64,000 bases of DNA, from the NCBI RefSeq assembly GCF_000255295.1, contig NC_017030.1, forward strand, positions 6,980,328-7,044,327. The letters run 5' to 3'. How positions within the stretch are numbered: position 1 is the first letter of the stretch; every line of letters begins with the position of its first letter. Below are positions 7,869 to 16,800 of this stretch, one piece after another. Position numbers and translations under genes: made by a program. The notes under the pieces were generated by a model that worked only from the letters and a program-made list of their open reading frames with translations, did no database searches and was not told where the DNA came from. This DNA comes from Corallococcus coralloides DSM 2259. GTDB taxonomy: Bacteria; Myxococcota; Myxococcia; Myxococcales; Myxococcaceae.

Positions 7869-9104
7869 CTACTCCCAGGCGAGGTGGAGCCTTCCGTCGG
7901 TGTAGAGACGACCCGTGGTCTCCAGTTCGGTGGAGCCGTTCTCCACGGCGCGGTGCACGTTCGCGGGCGGCACCAGCAGCGTGTCCCGTCCCCGTGCGAA
8001 CGCCTGCTTCCGCACCAGCGCCTGGTAGGCCTTGTCGAGTTGGAGCGCCCTCTCCCGTGATGGCGTCACCAGCCACGCGAGGTCGCGGTCCCCTCCCGGT
8101 GCCGCGCGTCTGACCGCTGGCAGGTCCAGCACTCCGTTCGGAAAGAAGCGCGCGAGCAGCTCTTCGTTCGCACGGAACTCATCGCCGCCTTGCACGCACT
8201 CGAAGTACGTCGCGGTCTCCGGCGCGGCGTGCCCTGCCTGCGGCACGTCCGGCAGGCCTCGCAGGTCCTGTTTCCTCCAGCCGTCGCGCCCCTGCACCTT
8301 CCGTGGGAACGCGAAGGTCTGGTCCCCTGTCACGCCCAGGTTCGTGTGGCAGCCCATGCAGTAGACGCGTTCCTCCAGCGTCTGGATCCGCAGCCGTCCC
8401 TTCGCGTCCTCGATGAAGCCCTGCAGGCGCCAGCCGAACTCGTTGTTCAGTCCCAGTTCCGGCGTGCATGGGAACGCGGGCAGTCGGCCGCGCCTCTTCT
8501 TCTCCTGCTCCTCCGCGTAGAAGTTCCGCACGCGGTCGTCCGCCGGTTCCTCGTCCTTGCGCGAATAGCGCGGCTCCTTCAACCGCGTTGACAGCAGCGC
8601 CGGTGCGTCCGGTTCCACGTAGCGCACGGTGTGCAGGAACTCCGTGCCCTCCGGATACGTCTACCGCCGCACCCGCATGTCCGCGGCACTCCCCGCGTCA
8701 TGCGTTGGCAACCCGCGCACTCGCTCCACGCTTGGGGACAGGACGCCGTCACCGTCCAGGTCCAGGCCTCCCACGCGCGCGTCCACCGGATCCACGCGGC
8801 GGCTCGCGCCCTTCACGTCCAGGAGGTCCGGGTCCACCGTCATCGCCGCATCCAAGACCTCGAGGTTGAAGCGATACACCTCTCGCGACAGCTGTCCGTG
8901 CGCATCCTTCCGGAAGGACTCCGGGAGCCAGACGTAGACGTCGTCCGTGCCTCCGTTGGTGGGCCAGAACGTGCCCAGGAACGGCTGGTAGCGCACGGCC
9001 CGCATCCTGCGGAGGTGGCTTGGCGCTGCCTTGAGCAGCGCGTCACTTCTTCATCACGGGCGGACCGGGCGCGCGACAATCGCGCATCACCGGCTCCCGT
9101 TGCG

Positions 9105-9108
<4 letters not shown>
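7869..9108 (-). pseudogene. Decayed c-type-heme-motif protein gene (frameshift plus nonsense)
   Basis: Two long minus-strand pieces in the same frame (9005 to 8661, and on to 7869) are separated only by an amber codon at 8663-8661. Coding-like sequence continues across it. Upstream, coherent coding extends to 9044, where the frame is lost. The other frame supplies a start, GTG at 9108, overlapping the DUF192 stop, and ends in MKK followed by TGA. One inserted base near 9045 would join the two. The intact product would be about 410 residues. The 3' part has a CMGCH heme-c motif and a TPEL-type segment typical of secreted cytochrome-like proteins. It is last in the overlapping PilZ-DUF192 operon. 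Two assembly errors are the alternative explanation. Confidence 0.75.
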
Positions 9109-9652
<544 letters not shown>

Positions 9653-9656
<4 letters not shown>

Positions 9657-10054
9657 GGGTGCTGGGGGTGCAGGGGCTTGTTGAGCAGCTTCTCGGTCAG
9701 CTCGGAGCCCAGGCTGTCCGACATGAGCCGCTCCACCAGCGTCTCGAAGTCCACGCGCTGGGATTCGCTGCTGTAGATGAAGCGGATGCCCATGCCGGGC
9801 TCCTCCGCGTCGGCCTTGGACCAGACGACCTCTCCCAGCAATTCGAAGGGTGCCTCGCGGTGCGGCACCGTCAGCTTGAAGAGGAAGCGCGTGCCAATGG
9901 GCAGCGGCTTCTTCGTCTTGATGAACGTGCCGCCCTTGCTGATGTTCTTCGTGTAGTCAGCGAAGAACGAATTGAGCTTCTTGTAGTCGACCTTCAGCTC
10001 GATGGGCGCACGACCGTGGGTGCGCAGTTCGGATCCGCTCTTCTGTTCGGACAT
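9653..10054 (-). CDS. PilZ-like domain protein (myxobacterial subfamily)
   Basis: A 133-residue single-domain protein. The ISKGGTFIKTKKPLPIGT segment and the GEVVWSKADAEEPGMGIRF segment match the PilZ-like family widespread in Myxococcales. The usual RxxxR c-di-GMP motif is poorly preserved: the N-terminus has ELRTHGRAPIEL and the xSxGG part reads NISKGG. Ligand binding is therefore uncertain. The ATG at 10054 is chosen because the longer open frame upstream is antisense to the divergent peptidase gene. It is first in a three-gene minus-strand operon and divergent from the gene at 10080 by only 25 bp. Confidence 0.85.
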
Positions 10055-10079
10055 GCGGCCGGGGAGTATAGGGGACGCC

Positions 10080-12443
10080 ATGCGGCAAGTCCTCCCCCGT
10101 GCCCGTGCACTGTTGGGCCGTCCAGCCGTCCTGGCCACCGTGCTGCTGCTCGGCGGTGGGGGGTCGGCCCTCGTCCTCCTCCCCCTCTTCGGGGTCCCCG
10201 GCTTCGAACTGGGCCTGGCCCTGTCCATCGCCGTCGGCCTGCTCGGAGGTGGGACAGGCATCGCCGCCGCCGCCCAGGAGCGCCGCATCCTCACAGGCGC
10301 CGCCCCCCTGCCCGCCCGGGTGGAAGCGTCCGCCCTGCCCGGAACCGCCGTGGGCCGGGCCCTGGGGGCCAGCGCCGTCCTGAACCTGGGGGTGCTCGTC
10401 CCCCCCTTCGTGTGCGCCCTGCTCTTCGCCCGGCTTCGCACCGCGTGCGACCCCTTCGAGCTGGCGGGCTTCTACCCCCTGCTCACCATCCCCTCCGCCC
10501 TGGTGGCCTCCGCGGCGGGCGTACTCCTGGGCTTCGCGACCGCCCGGCCCCGGGGCGCGGCGGGCCTGTACGCCCTGCTCCTCCTCGCCTCACTGGCGGT
10601 GACGGTGTGGCCCATCGTCTTCGGGCCTCAGGTGTTCGCCTTCAACATCTTCCTGGGCCACCTGCCCGGCCCGCTCTACGACGAGGCCCTCCAGATGACG
10701 GCCGCGCTGGGCTGGTTCCGCCTGGAGACGCTCCTGTGGGTGGGCGTCTTCGCGGGGCTCGCCATCGCGCTCCTGGACGTGCGCACCGGGCGCCTGGCGC
10801 TGAAGGGCGCGCGCCTGGGTGGTCTGCTGGGGCTGGTGCTCCCCTGTGCCCTGGGCATCCTCTGGCTGGAGGCCCGCGCGCCGCAGCTGGGCCTGCGGAT
10901 GAGCGACGCGTACCTCTCCGAGCAGCTGGGCGGCGTGCGGGAGACGGATCACTTCGTCCTGCACTACCCGCGCGGCAAGGCGCGCCAGGACGTGGACCGA
11001 ATGGCCCGCGACCTGGAGTTCCGCTTCACCCAGACGTCGGGCTTCCTGGGCGTGGCCCCCACGGAGCGCGTGCGCGTGTGGCTCTACCGCTCCGAGGACG
11101 AGAAGCAGCGGCTGGTGGGCGCCGGCCGCACCCAGTACGCCAAGCCCTGGCGCACGGAGCTGCACATCCAGGACAAGCCCTTCCCACACTCCACGCTGCA
11201 CCATGAGCTGGCGCACGTGATGGCGGGCCCGGCGGGCTCCGGCTTCTTCCGCGTCACCACCCGGCTGGGCGTGTGGCCGCTGATGGGCGTGATTGAGGGG
11301 CTCGCGGTGGCCGCGGACGACCCCGTCCAGGGCGAGCTCACCCTGCACCAGTGGGCCGCGGGCATGCGCCGGCAGGGGCTGGCCCCGGACATGCGCGACC
11401 TCATGGGCCCCAAGGGCTTCTACCAGTCCGCCCCCGCGCGCGCGTACACCGTGGCGGGGTCGTTCCTGCGCTACCTGGCGGACACCTACGGCGCGGACCG
11501 GCTGCGCGCCGTCTACGCGCACGCGGACTTCAACGAGGCCTACGGCCGGCCCCTGGACGAGCTCGTCACCGAGTGGGAGCGCACCCTGGACGCGCTGCCC
11601 CTGGACGCGTCCGCGCTCGCGCGCGCCTTCGCCCGCTTCCGCACCGGCAGCCTCTTCACCCGCGCCTGTGCCCGCGAGGTGGCCCGCCTGTCGGACTCCG
11701 CCCGCGAGTCGCTCGCCAGCGACCCGCAGGATGCGCTCGATCGCTACCAGCGCGCCGCCCGGCTCCAGCCAGAGGAGCCGTCCTACCAGCTGGGCCAGGC
11801 CGTGGCCCTGGATGCCCTGGAGCGCGGGCCGGACGCGGCGAAGGTGCTGGCCGCGCTCGCGGACCAGGTGAAGGACCGGCCCGCGCTCGCCGCGGAGGTG
11901 GCCGTGGCCCGCGCCGACGTGGCCCTCCACCTGGAGGACGTGGAGGGTTCGCGCGCCTTCCTCCAGGCCGCGCTCGCGCTGGACCCGGGGCCGGAGCTCA
12001 CGCGCACCGCCCAGGTGAAGCTGGCCGCGCTGGAGACGCCGTCGCGCCGCGGGCCCATCGAGGCGTACTTCCGCGCACCGCAGGAGGAGCTGCGCCTGCT
12101 GCTGTTGGACCGCGCCCTCCTCGCCGCGCCGATGGATCCATGGCTGCACTACCTGCTGGGGCGGCGGCTGCATCAGGTGGGGGCTCCGGCGCTCGCGGGC
12201 GATCAGCTCCAGCGCGCGCTTTCGGACACCACCCTCCCGGAGGCCATCCGCCGGGAGGCCACACGGCTGCGAATCGAGGCCGCCTACCTGGCAGGCGACT
12301 GCGGCGCCGTGCGGCATGAGGTGGGCGCACTGCCGGACTATGGGGCCGCCTTCCGTGCGGCCGCCTCCGAGTGGCAGGCCCGTTGTGACTTCGAGCAAAC
12401 GGCCTATCGCGGGCCCCTGGTGCCGCGTCAGGCTTTCCGCTAG
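10080..12443 (+). CDS. Multi-pass membrane metallopeptidase-like protein with TPR-like C-terminus
   Basis: A 787-residue protein. Residues 15-265 hold about seven hydrophobic segments. A gluzincin site follows: HHELAH with His375-Glu376 and His379, and a downstream EGLA motif with Glu406 as likely third zinc ligand. This is the arrangement of M1/M48-like and other membrane-attached peptidase domains. Residues about 520-780 are helical repeats of TPR style (LDRYQRAARLQPEEP, LLLDRALLAAPMDPW). Catalysis probably faces outside the membrane or the periplasm. The substrate is unknown. The start at 10080 avoids overlap with the divergent PilZ gene, whose ATG is at 10054. Confidence 0.8.
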   Translation: MRQVLPRARALLGRPAVLATVLLLGGGGSALVLLPLFGVPGFELGLALSIAVGLLGGGTGIAAAAQERRILTGAAPLPARVEASALPGTAVGRALGASAVLNLGVLVPPFVCALLFARLRTACDPFELAGFYPLLTIPSALVASAAGVLLGFATARPRGAAGLYALLLLASLAVTVWPIVFGPQVFAFNIFLGHLPGPLYDEALQMTAALGWFRLETLLWVGVFAGLAIALLDVRTGRLALKGARLGGLLGLVLPCALGILWLEARAPQLGLRMSDAYLSEQLGGVRETDHFVLHYPRGKARQDVDRMARDLEFRFTQTSGFLGVAPTERVRVWLYRSEDEKQRLVGAGRTQYAKPWRTELHIQDKPFPHSTLHHELAHVMAGPAGSGFFRVTTRLGVWPLMGVIEGLAVAADDPVQGELTLHQWAAGMRRQGLAPDMRDLMGPKGFYQSAPARAYTVAGSFLRYLADTYGADRLRAVYAHADFNEAYGRPLDELVTEWERTLDALPLDASALARAFARFRTGSLFTRACAREVARLSDSARESLASDPQDALDRYQRAARLQPEEPSYQLGQAVALDALERGPDAAKVLAALADQVKDRPALAAEVAVARADVALHLEDVEGSRAFLQAALALDPGPELTRTAQVKLAALETPSRRGPIEAYFRAPQEELRLLLLDRALLAAPMDPWLHYLLGRRLHQVGAPALAGDQLQRALSDTTLPEAIRREATRLRIEAAYLAGDCGAVRHEVGALPDYGAAFRAAASEWQARCDFEQTAYRGPLVPRQAFR

Positions 12444-12497
12444 ACGCGGGCCCCTGCGCAGAGACGGTTCACGCATCGACGGAAAGGTGGATGGGGC

Positions 12498-13025
12498 ATG
12501 CACTTCGAGAAGACGCAGTACATCCAGGGGACGGTGGACGAGGTGGAGCGTGCGCTCCTCGACGAGCGCTACTTCCCGTTCCTCCTCCAGCACCACGGCG
12601 TGCTGCTGGAGCTGCAGCCCCAGGAGGTGCGTGTCGACGGTGACCGCGTGCACCGCAAGGTGCGCTACCGCCCCAAGCCCGTCATCTCCTCCGTGGGCCC
12701 CAAGAAGGTGTCGCCGGAGTGGTTCGCCTTCATCGAGACGTCCACCTACGACAAGCGCACCAAGCAGCTCACGTTCACCAACACGCCCACGTCCCACACC
12801 ATCTCCAAGATGCTGGTGAACACGGGCGTGCTGAAGCTGCGCGACCTGGGCAATGGCCAGACGGAGCGCAAGATGGAGGGCGAGCTGTCGCTCAAGGTGC
12901 CCTTCCTGCTCAAGCCCGTGGCGATGATTGCCGAGCCGCTCATCAAGACGGAGGGTCTGAAGATCCTCGACGGCGAGCTGCCCGTGCTCAACCGCTTCAT
13001 CGCTGAAGTCATCCGCGCCAAATAG
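12498..13025 (+). CDS. DUF2505 family protein
   Basis: A 175-residue soluble protein with no signal peptide. Length, the N-terminal MHFEKTQYIQGTVDEVERAL and the segment around FINTPTS-like TFTNTPTS resemble DUF2505, a START/SRPBCC-like fold found in actinobacteria and myxobacteria that may bind a hydrophobic ligand. No catalytic residue can be assigned. An AAAGGTGG ribosome site precedes the ATG. It follows the peptidase gene by 54 bp on the same strand and could be co-transcribed. Confidence 0.75.
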   Translation: MHFEKTQYIQGTVDEVERALLDERYFPFLLQHHGVLLELQPQEVRVDGDRVHRKVRYRPKPVISSVGPKKVSPEWFAFIETSTYDKRTKQLTFTNTPTSHTISKMLVNTGVLKLRDLGNGQTERKMEGELSLKVPFLLKPVAMIAEPLIKTEGLKILDGELPVLNRFIAEVIRAK

Positions 13026-13062
13026 TCAAAGCGCACGGAGGGCGGCGGGGCCTGGGAATGGG

Positions 13063-13090
13063 TTGACACAAATGCGGTTGAACCCATAAG
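13063..13090 (+). promoter_or_regulatory. Sigma-70-type promoter giving a near-leaderless transcript
   Basis: TTGACA (13063-13068) and CATAAG (13085-13090) are 16 bp apart. A start site about 7 bp after the -10 falls at 13097 or so, while the ATG of the lipoprotein gene is at 13099. No Shine-Dalgarno sequence precedes this ATG, which fits a leaderless mRNA. Confidence 0.5.
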
Positions 13091-13098
13091 GCCCCGCC

Positions 13099-13572
13099 AT
13101 GCACAAACGCTTCCTCGCCCTCTGCGCCGTCTTCCTCCTGGCCGCGTGCGCCCCGAAGCGCATCCCCGGCACGGAGCTGGAAGACACCGGTGATACCCGC
13201 GCCATCCTCGCCGTGATGGAGAAGTACCGCTCCGCCCTGGAGAACCGCGACGCGAAGGCCATCCAGGCGCTGGTGTCCCCGAAGTTCCGCGACGACGCCG
13301 GCACCCCGGACGACCCGACGGACGACCTCAACGCGAGCAACCTGGAGGCCCACCTCCAGGGCCTCTTCACGAAGCTGCAGAACCCCAAGGTGGACTTCAA
13401 CATCCGCCGCGTGGAGTTCCACGAGGACGAGGACGTCGCGCTCGCCATCTACTACTGGAACGCGTCCTGGCGCATGCCCGGCCTCAACGCCCGGCCCCAG
13501 TCGGACTCGGAGCTGGAGCAGATGGTGTTCCAGAAGGTCGACGGCGACTGGAAGATCGTCTCCGGCATCTAG
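13099..13572 (+). CDS. NTF2/SnoaL-like lipoprotein
   Basis: A 157-residue protein with a clear lipoprotein signal: basic start, hydrophobic core and a lipobox LAAC with Cys17. The remainder has the pattern of an NTF2-like fold: helix with TRAILAVMEKYRSALENRD near the start, then strands ending in the typical QKVDGDWKIVSG tail. Such domains are often ligand-binding or purely structural. It has its own promoter and converges on the phosphotransferase gene, with 15 bp between stops. No enzyme function can be assigned. Confidence 0.82.
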   Translation: MHKRFLALCAVFLLAACAPKRIPGTELEDTGDTRAILAVMEKYRSALENRDAKAIQALVSPKFRDDAGTPDDPTDDLNASNLEAHLQGLFTKLQNPKVDFNIRRVEFHEDEDVALAIYYWNASWRMPGLNARPQSDSELEQMVFQKVDGDWKIVSGI

Positions 13573-13587
13573 CCGCCGGCCTTCCCC

Positions 13588-14556
13588 TCAGGCGCCCACC
13601 AGCGCCCGCAGCCCGTCCGGGCCCATGTCATTCAGGGCCCGCGCGCGGGACAGGTAGGTGCGGAAGTCCTTGGGCGCGAGCTTGTCCGCGCCCAGCGGGG
13701 ACAGGTGGTAGTCGCGGATGCGGCTGGTGGTGAAGCGCACCGCGCCGTAGAGGGCGTGGCCGTACAGCGCCCGCTTCTCCACGTCCGACAGCGGCCGCGC
13801 GTCCTGGTAGCCACGCAGGAGCGCCTGGCACCGCTCGGGCTGGTAGCTCCCCTCGAAGCACCACGCGTTGAGGGTGATGGCCACGTCCAGCGCGTACGCG
13901 TCCACGCAGGCCATCTCGAAGTCGAAGAAGGCGCCCACGCGGTCGCCCAGCCACTTCACGTTGTCCAGGAAGAGGTCCGCGTGGATGACGCCCCGGGGCT
14001 CCAGTCCCTGGCGCTCGGCTTCCACGCGCGCGAGGTACCGCTCCAGCTCCGCCGCCACCGAGACGAGCTCCGGCTCCGGCCGCCGCGACAGGCCTTCCAG
14101 CCAGCCCTTCACCAGGCCAGGGCCGTAGGGGTTCGCGCGCGTGCCCCCGAAGGACTGCGTCACCCGGTGCAGCTTGCCCAGCTCGGCCCCCAGGCGCTCC
14201 AGCACCTCCGGCGTGAGGCGGTCGCGGGTGTACTCCTCGCCGGCCAGCCACTTGAAGACGCTGATCCGCCCGCCGTGCAGCTCCAGGAAGGGGGAAGGCC
14301 CCGGCGGCACCAGCAGCACGGGCGCGGGGAAGTGCGCGCGGGACAGGTGATCCAAGAGGGACGCCTCGAAGCGCAGGTCCTCCGGCGAGCGCACCGTCGT
14401 GTGGCGCACGAAGACGCGGCCTGAGTCCGTCTCCAGCCGGTGGTTGGTGTTGATGGAGCCCTGGGGAATCGGCGTGATGGAGCGCACCGCCCCCAGGCCC
14501 CAGACATCCGCCACCTGGGTGAAGGCCTCGGGAGGAAGTGTCGTGTAGACGGCCAT
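13588..14556 (-). CDS. Phosphotransferase of the ThrB2-type homoserine kinase family
   Basis: A 322-residue protein with the aminoglycoside-phosphotransferase/choline-kinase fold. The Brenner catalytic motif is GVIHADLFLDNV (Asp base and Asn), followed by the metal-binding DFEMACVDAYALDVA. The overall layout (QGSINTNHRLET near 32, VFKWLAGEEY near 120) matches the ThrB2 homoserine kinases that phosphorylate homoserine for threonine synthesis. A role on another small alcohol cannot be excluded because no threonine genes lie nearby. It is transcribed divergently from the TPR gene at 14701. Confidence 0.8.
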   Translation of the reverse strand: MAVYTTLPPEAFTQVADVWGLGAVRSITPIPQGSINTNHRLETDSGRVFVRHTTVRSPEDLRFEASLLDHLSRAHFPAPVLLVPPGPSPFLELHGGRISVFKWLAGEEYTRDRLTPEVLERLGAELGKLHRVTQSFGGTRANPYGPGLVKGWLEGLSRRPEPELVSVAAELERYLARVEAERQGLEPRGVIHADLFLDNVKWLGDRVGAFFDFEMACVDAYALDVAITLNAWCFEGSYQPERCQALLRGYQDARPLSDVEKRALYGHALYGAVRFTTSRIRDYHLSPLGADKLAPKDFRTYLSRARALNDMGPDGLRALVGA

Positions 14557-14605
14557 GGCGTGCCTCCGGGGCGTGCCGCCCCCGCGTGCGTGCTGCCCCC
14601 ACCCG

Positions 14606-14634
14606 TTGACACCCCGGGGGGCCGGACCTATCTG
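14606..14634 (+). promoter_or_regulatory. Sigma-70-type promoter of the TPR gene
   Basis: TTGACA (14606-14611) and TATCTG (14629-14634) are exactly 17 bp apart, predicting a start near 14641 and a 60-nt leader before the ATG at 14701. The spacer holds the self-complementary run CCCCGGGG. The following leader is unusually AT-rich (CATAACTGTTTGAAAATC) for this genome. Confidence 0.55.
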
Positions 14635-14700
14635 TCCATGCCCGTCCTACTTCGCATAACTGTTTGAAAATCTTCAATCTTTGCGCGTGAGGCCACCCCC

Positions 14701-16311
14701 ATGGAAACGTCGGGCCGCGGTGACTGGAAGCGTCGCGAGGGACTGGGCAGCGCCCTGGCCCAGATTGGCGTCGTCGCGGTGCTGCTGGCGGCGGGGGTCG
14801 CCTGGTACGTGCACCGGGGACAGGTGCGCCAGGAGGTGGACGCCCACCTGCGCACGGCGCGCTCCGCGGTGCTGAAGGGCAACCCCAGCGACCTGGCCAT
14901 GGCGCAGCAGAACCTGGAGGCCCTCTTCGCGCTCGCGCCGGACTCGCGCGACGCGCGGGCGCTGGCCGCGGACCTCCAGGCGGAGCTGTGGCTCACCCAT
15001 CACCAGCCCGGCGCGGACGCGAAGGCGCGCGAGCAGCTGGAGCGCGCGGAGACGCTGGGCTCGCGCTCCGGTGAGCGCTACGGCGCCCGGGCCCTGCTGC
15101 TCGTGGGCGCGGGGCAGACGGCGGAGGCGAACAAGCTGTTGGAGGAGCTCAAGTCCCAGGGCGCCAGCAGCCCCCGGCTGACGCTGGCCCAGGCGCGGCT
15201 GCTGCAGAAGGAGGGGCGCCTCTCGGAGGCCCGCCAGGCCTTCGCGCGCGCGGCGGAAGGGGCCTGGAAGGATCCGCGCTTCTCCGCGGCCTACGGTGAA
15301 GCGCTGCTCGACGAGGGGATGTTCCCCCAGGCCGTCGAGGCCTTCGCGCGCGCCACCACCGCGAATCCGGATCACCTGCTGTCGCGGGTGACGTCCGCCC
15401 TGGCGCAGCTGTACGCGGGGCGGCCTCCGGACGGCGTGACGGCGTTGCTGGAGGAGGTGCGCTCGCGCGGCAAGGAGCTGACGCCCGCGCTCCAGGCCCG
15501 CATGGCGGTGGCCCAGGCGGAGGTCTCCCTGGCGAAGGGCGCCCCGGATGAGGCACTCACCCACGTGGACGCGGCGCTGAAGGCCTGGCCGGAGGAGCAC
15601 TACGCCCTCTTCACCCGCGGCCGTGCGCTCGCGGTGAAGCGCGCCCCGGAGGCCCGCCAGGCCTTCGAGGCGGCGGCGGCGAAGCGGCCCACCGCGCCGC
15701 TCCTGACGCTGGAGGGCGCGCGGCTGCTCCAGGCCCAGGGCGATGGCGAGGGCGCGCTGGCCATGCTGGACGCCTACGAGAAGACCTTCCGCGAGGTGAA
15801 GACGCGGACGGCGGACGGCAAGGAGCTGCCCGCGTTGGACCGGGACGACCGGTACTGGCTCGCGCGCGGCGGCGTGATGGAGGCGGCCGGCCGTCAGGAC
15901 GACGCGCTCGCGGCCTACGACAAGGCGCTCGCGGCGCGCGGCGTGGGGCTGGCGCGAGCGCAGTACGCCAAGGGCGCGCTGCTGCTCGCGCGCAAGGACT
16001 TCGACGGCGCGAAGTCGCTGCTCACCGCCGTGGCCCCGGAGACGGGCGCGGGCAGCATGCCGGAGGCGTACGCGGCGCTGGGCGAGCTGCTCTTCGCCCA
16101 GGGCGAGTTCGCCGCCGGGTGCCAGCAGCACTACTTCTCGCTCGTGCGCGCCCGCGCCCAGGGCGCGCCCGTGGAGCAGCTGGCCACGCGCGCCAACGAC
16201 ATCAAGAAGCGCCTGGAGACCAGCGGCCAGCCCGCCATGGCCAAGGCCTGGCTCACGGAGGCGGGGCCGCTCTTCAACGGCGGCAATGAGCCCGCCGCGG
16301 TGACGCGCTAG
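14701..16311 (+). CDS. Membrane-anchored TPR protein
   Basis: A 536-residue protein with a single transmembrane segment at about residues 19-36, positively charged before it, so the bulk is likely periplasmic. From about residue 55 to 520 it is almost entirely Ala/Leu-rich helix pairs typical of tetratricopeptide repeats (for example EARQAFARAAEGAWKDP and DALAAYDKALAARG). TPR proteins act as assembly or interaction platforms; the partner is unknown. It has a good promoter at 14606. Its stop overlaps the stop of the convergent NTF2-like gene by 4 bp. Confidence 0.8.
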   Translation: METSGRGDWKRREGLGSALAQIGVVAVLLAAGVAWYVHRGQVRQEVDAHLRTARSAVLKGNPSDLAMAQQNLEALFALAPDSRDARALAADLQAELWLTHHQPGADAKAREQLERAETLGSRSGERYGARALLLVGAGQTAEANKLLEELKSQGASSPRLTLAQARLLQKEGRLSEARQAFARAAEGAWKDPRFSAAYGEALLDEGMFPQAVEAFARATTANPDHLLSRVTSALAQLYAGRPPDGVTALLEEVRSRGKELTPALQARMAVAQAEVSLAKGAPDEALTHVDAALKAWPEEHYALFTRGRALAVKRAPEARQAFEAAAAKRPTAPLLTLEGARLLQAQGDGEGALAMLDAYEKTFREVKTRTADGKELPALDRDDRYWLARGGVMEAAGRQDDALAAYDKALAARGVGLARAQYAKGALLLARKDFDGAKSLLTAVAPETGAGSMPEAYAALGELLFAQGEFAAGCQQHYFSLVRARAQGAPVEQLATRANDIKKRLETSGQPAMAKAWLTEAGPLFNGGNEPAAVTR

Positions 16312-16799
16312 AGCAGCTCCGAGGGGTCCAACCGGCGCTGCTTCGCCTTCACCACGCGCCACTCGCCATCGGCTTCCTTCTCGAAGGTGCCCTCGATGGA
16401 GTAGGCGTTGAGGACGCTGTCCCGGGCCAGGTCCTCCAGCTTGTCCGCCTGCGAGCGGCCGAAGATGAAGCGCGCCTGGAAGTCACCCTGCGTGGGTGAC
16501 ACCTCGTGCACGTCGATGTCGGTGGTGAAGATGCGGACCCACTGGCCGCGCAGCACCTGCGCGGTCAGGATGCTGCGCACCTCCTGCTTGCTCCAGCCTT
16601 CCGTCGTCTTGAAGCGCTCGGACACGCCCTCCATCACCTCGCCCACGTCCTTCTCCTCCGCCGCGCTCGTCATCGCGATGATGCGCCGGGTGACGGCGTC
16701 CTTCACGCCCGGCTCCTCGCGCGGCCAGAAGAACAGCACGAGCGCCGCGGCGACCACCGCCGCCATGCCACTCAACACCCGGGTTCGAGTCAGCACCAT
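16308..16799 (-). CDS. Small NTF2-like membrane-anchored protein
   Basis: A 163-residue protein with an N-terminal hydrophobic helix (about 7-25) and a mainly alpha+beta remainder. The end, GTFEKEADGEWRVVKAKQRRLDP, resembles the closing strands of NTF2-like folds. Function is unknown. The ATG is 1 bp from the stop of the upstream cNMP-binding gene, so the two form a minus-strand operon and may act together at the membrane. Confidence 0.7.
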   Translation of the reverse strand: MVLTRTRVLSGMAAVVAAALVLFFWPREEPGVKDAVTRRIIAMTSAAEEKDVGEVMEGVSERFKTTEGWSKQEVRSILTAQVLRGQWVRIFTTDIDVHEVSPTQGDFQARFIFGRSQADKLEDLARDSVLNAYSIEGTFEKEADGEWRVVKAKQRRLDPSELL

Positions 16800-16800
16800 C

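Noticed and set aside
7011..8076. Protein-coding genes through the repeat array
   Set aside because: Open frames exist on both strands but translate only to repeats of the same few residues; no ribosome site or family-like sequence.
8661..8663. Programmed readthrough or pyrrolysine at the amber codon
   Set aside because: No pyrrolysine genes or readthrough context are visible; a second lesion upstream supports simple decay.
10055..10441. Longer N-terminus for the PilZ protein
   Set aside because: The extension is antisense to the divergent peptidase gene and has no PilZ-like sequence; ATG 10054 is adequate.
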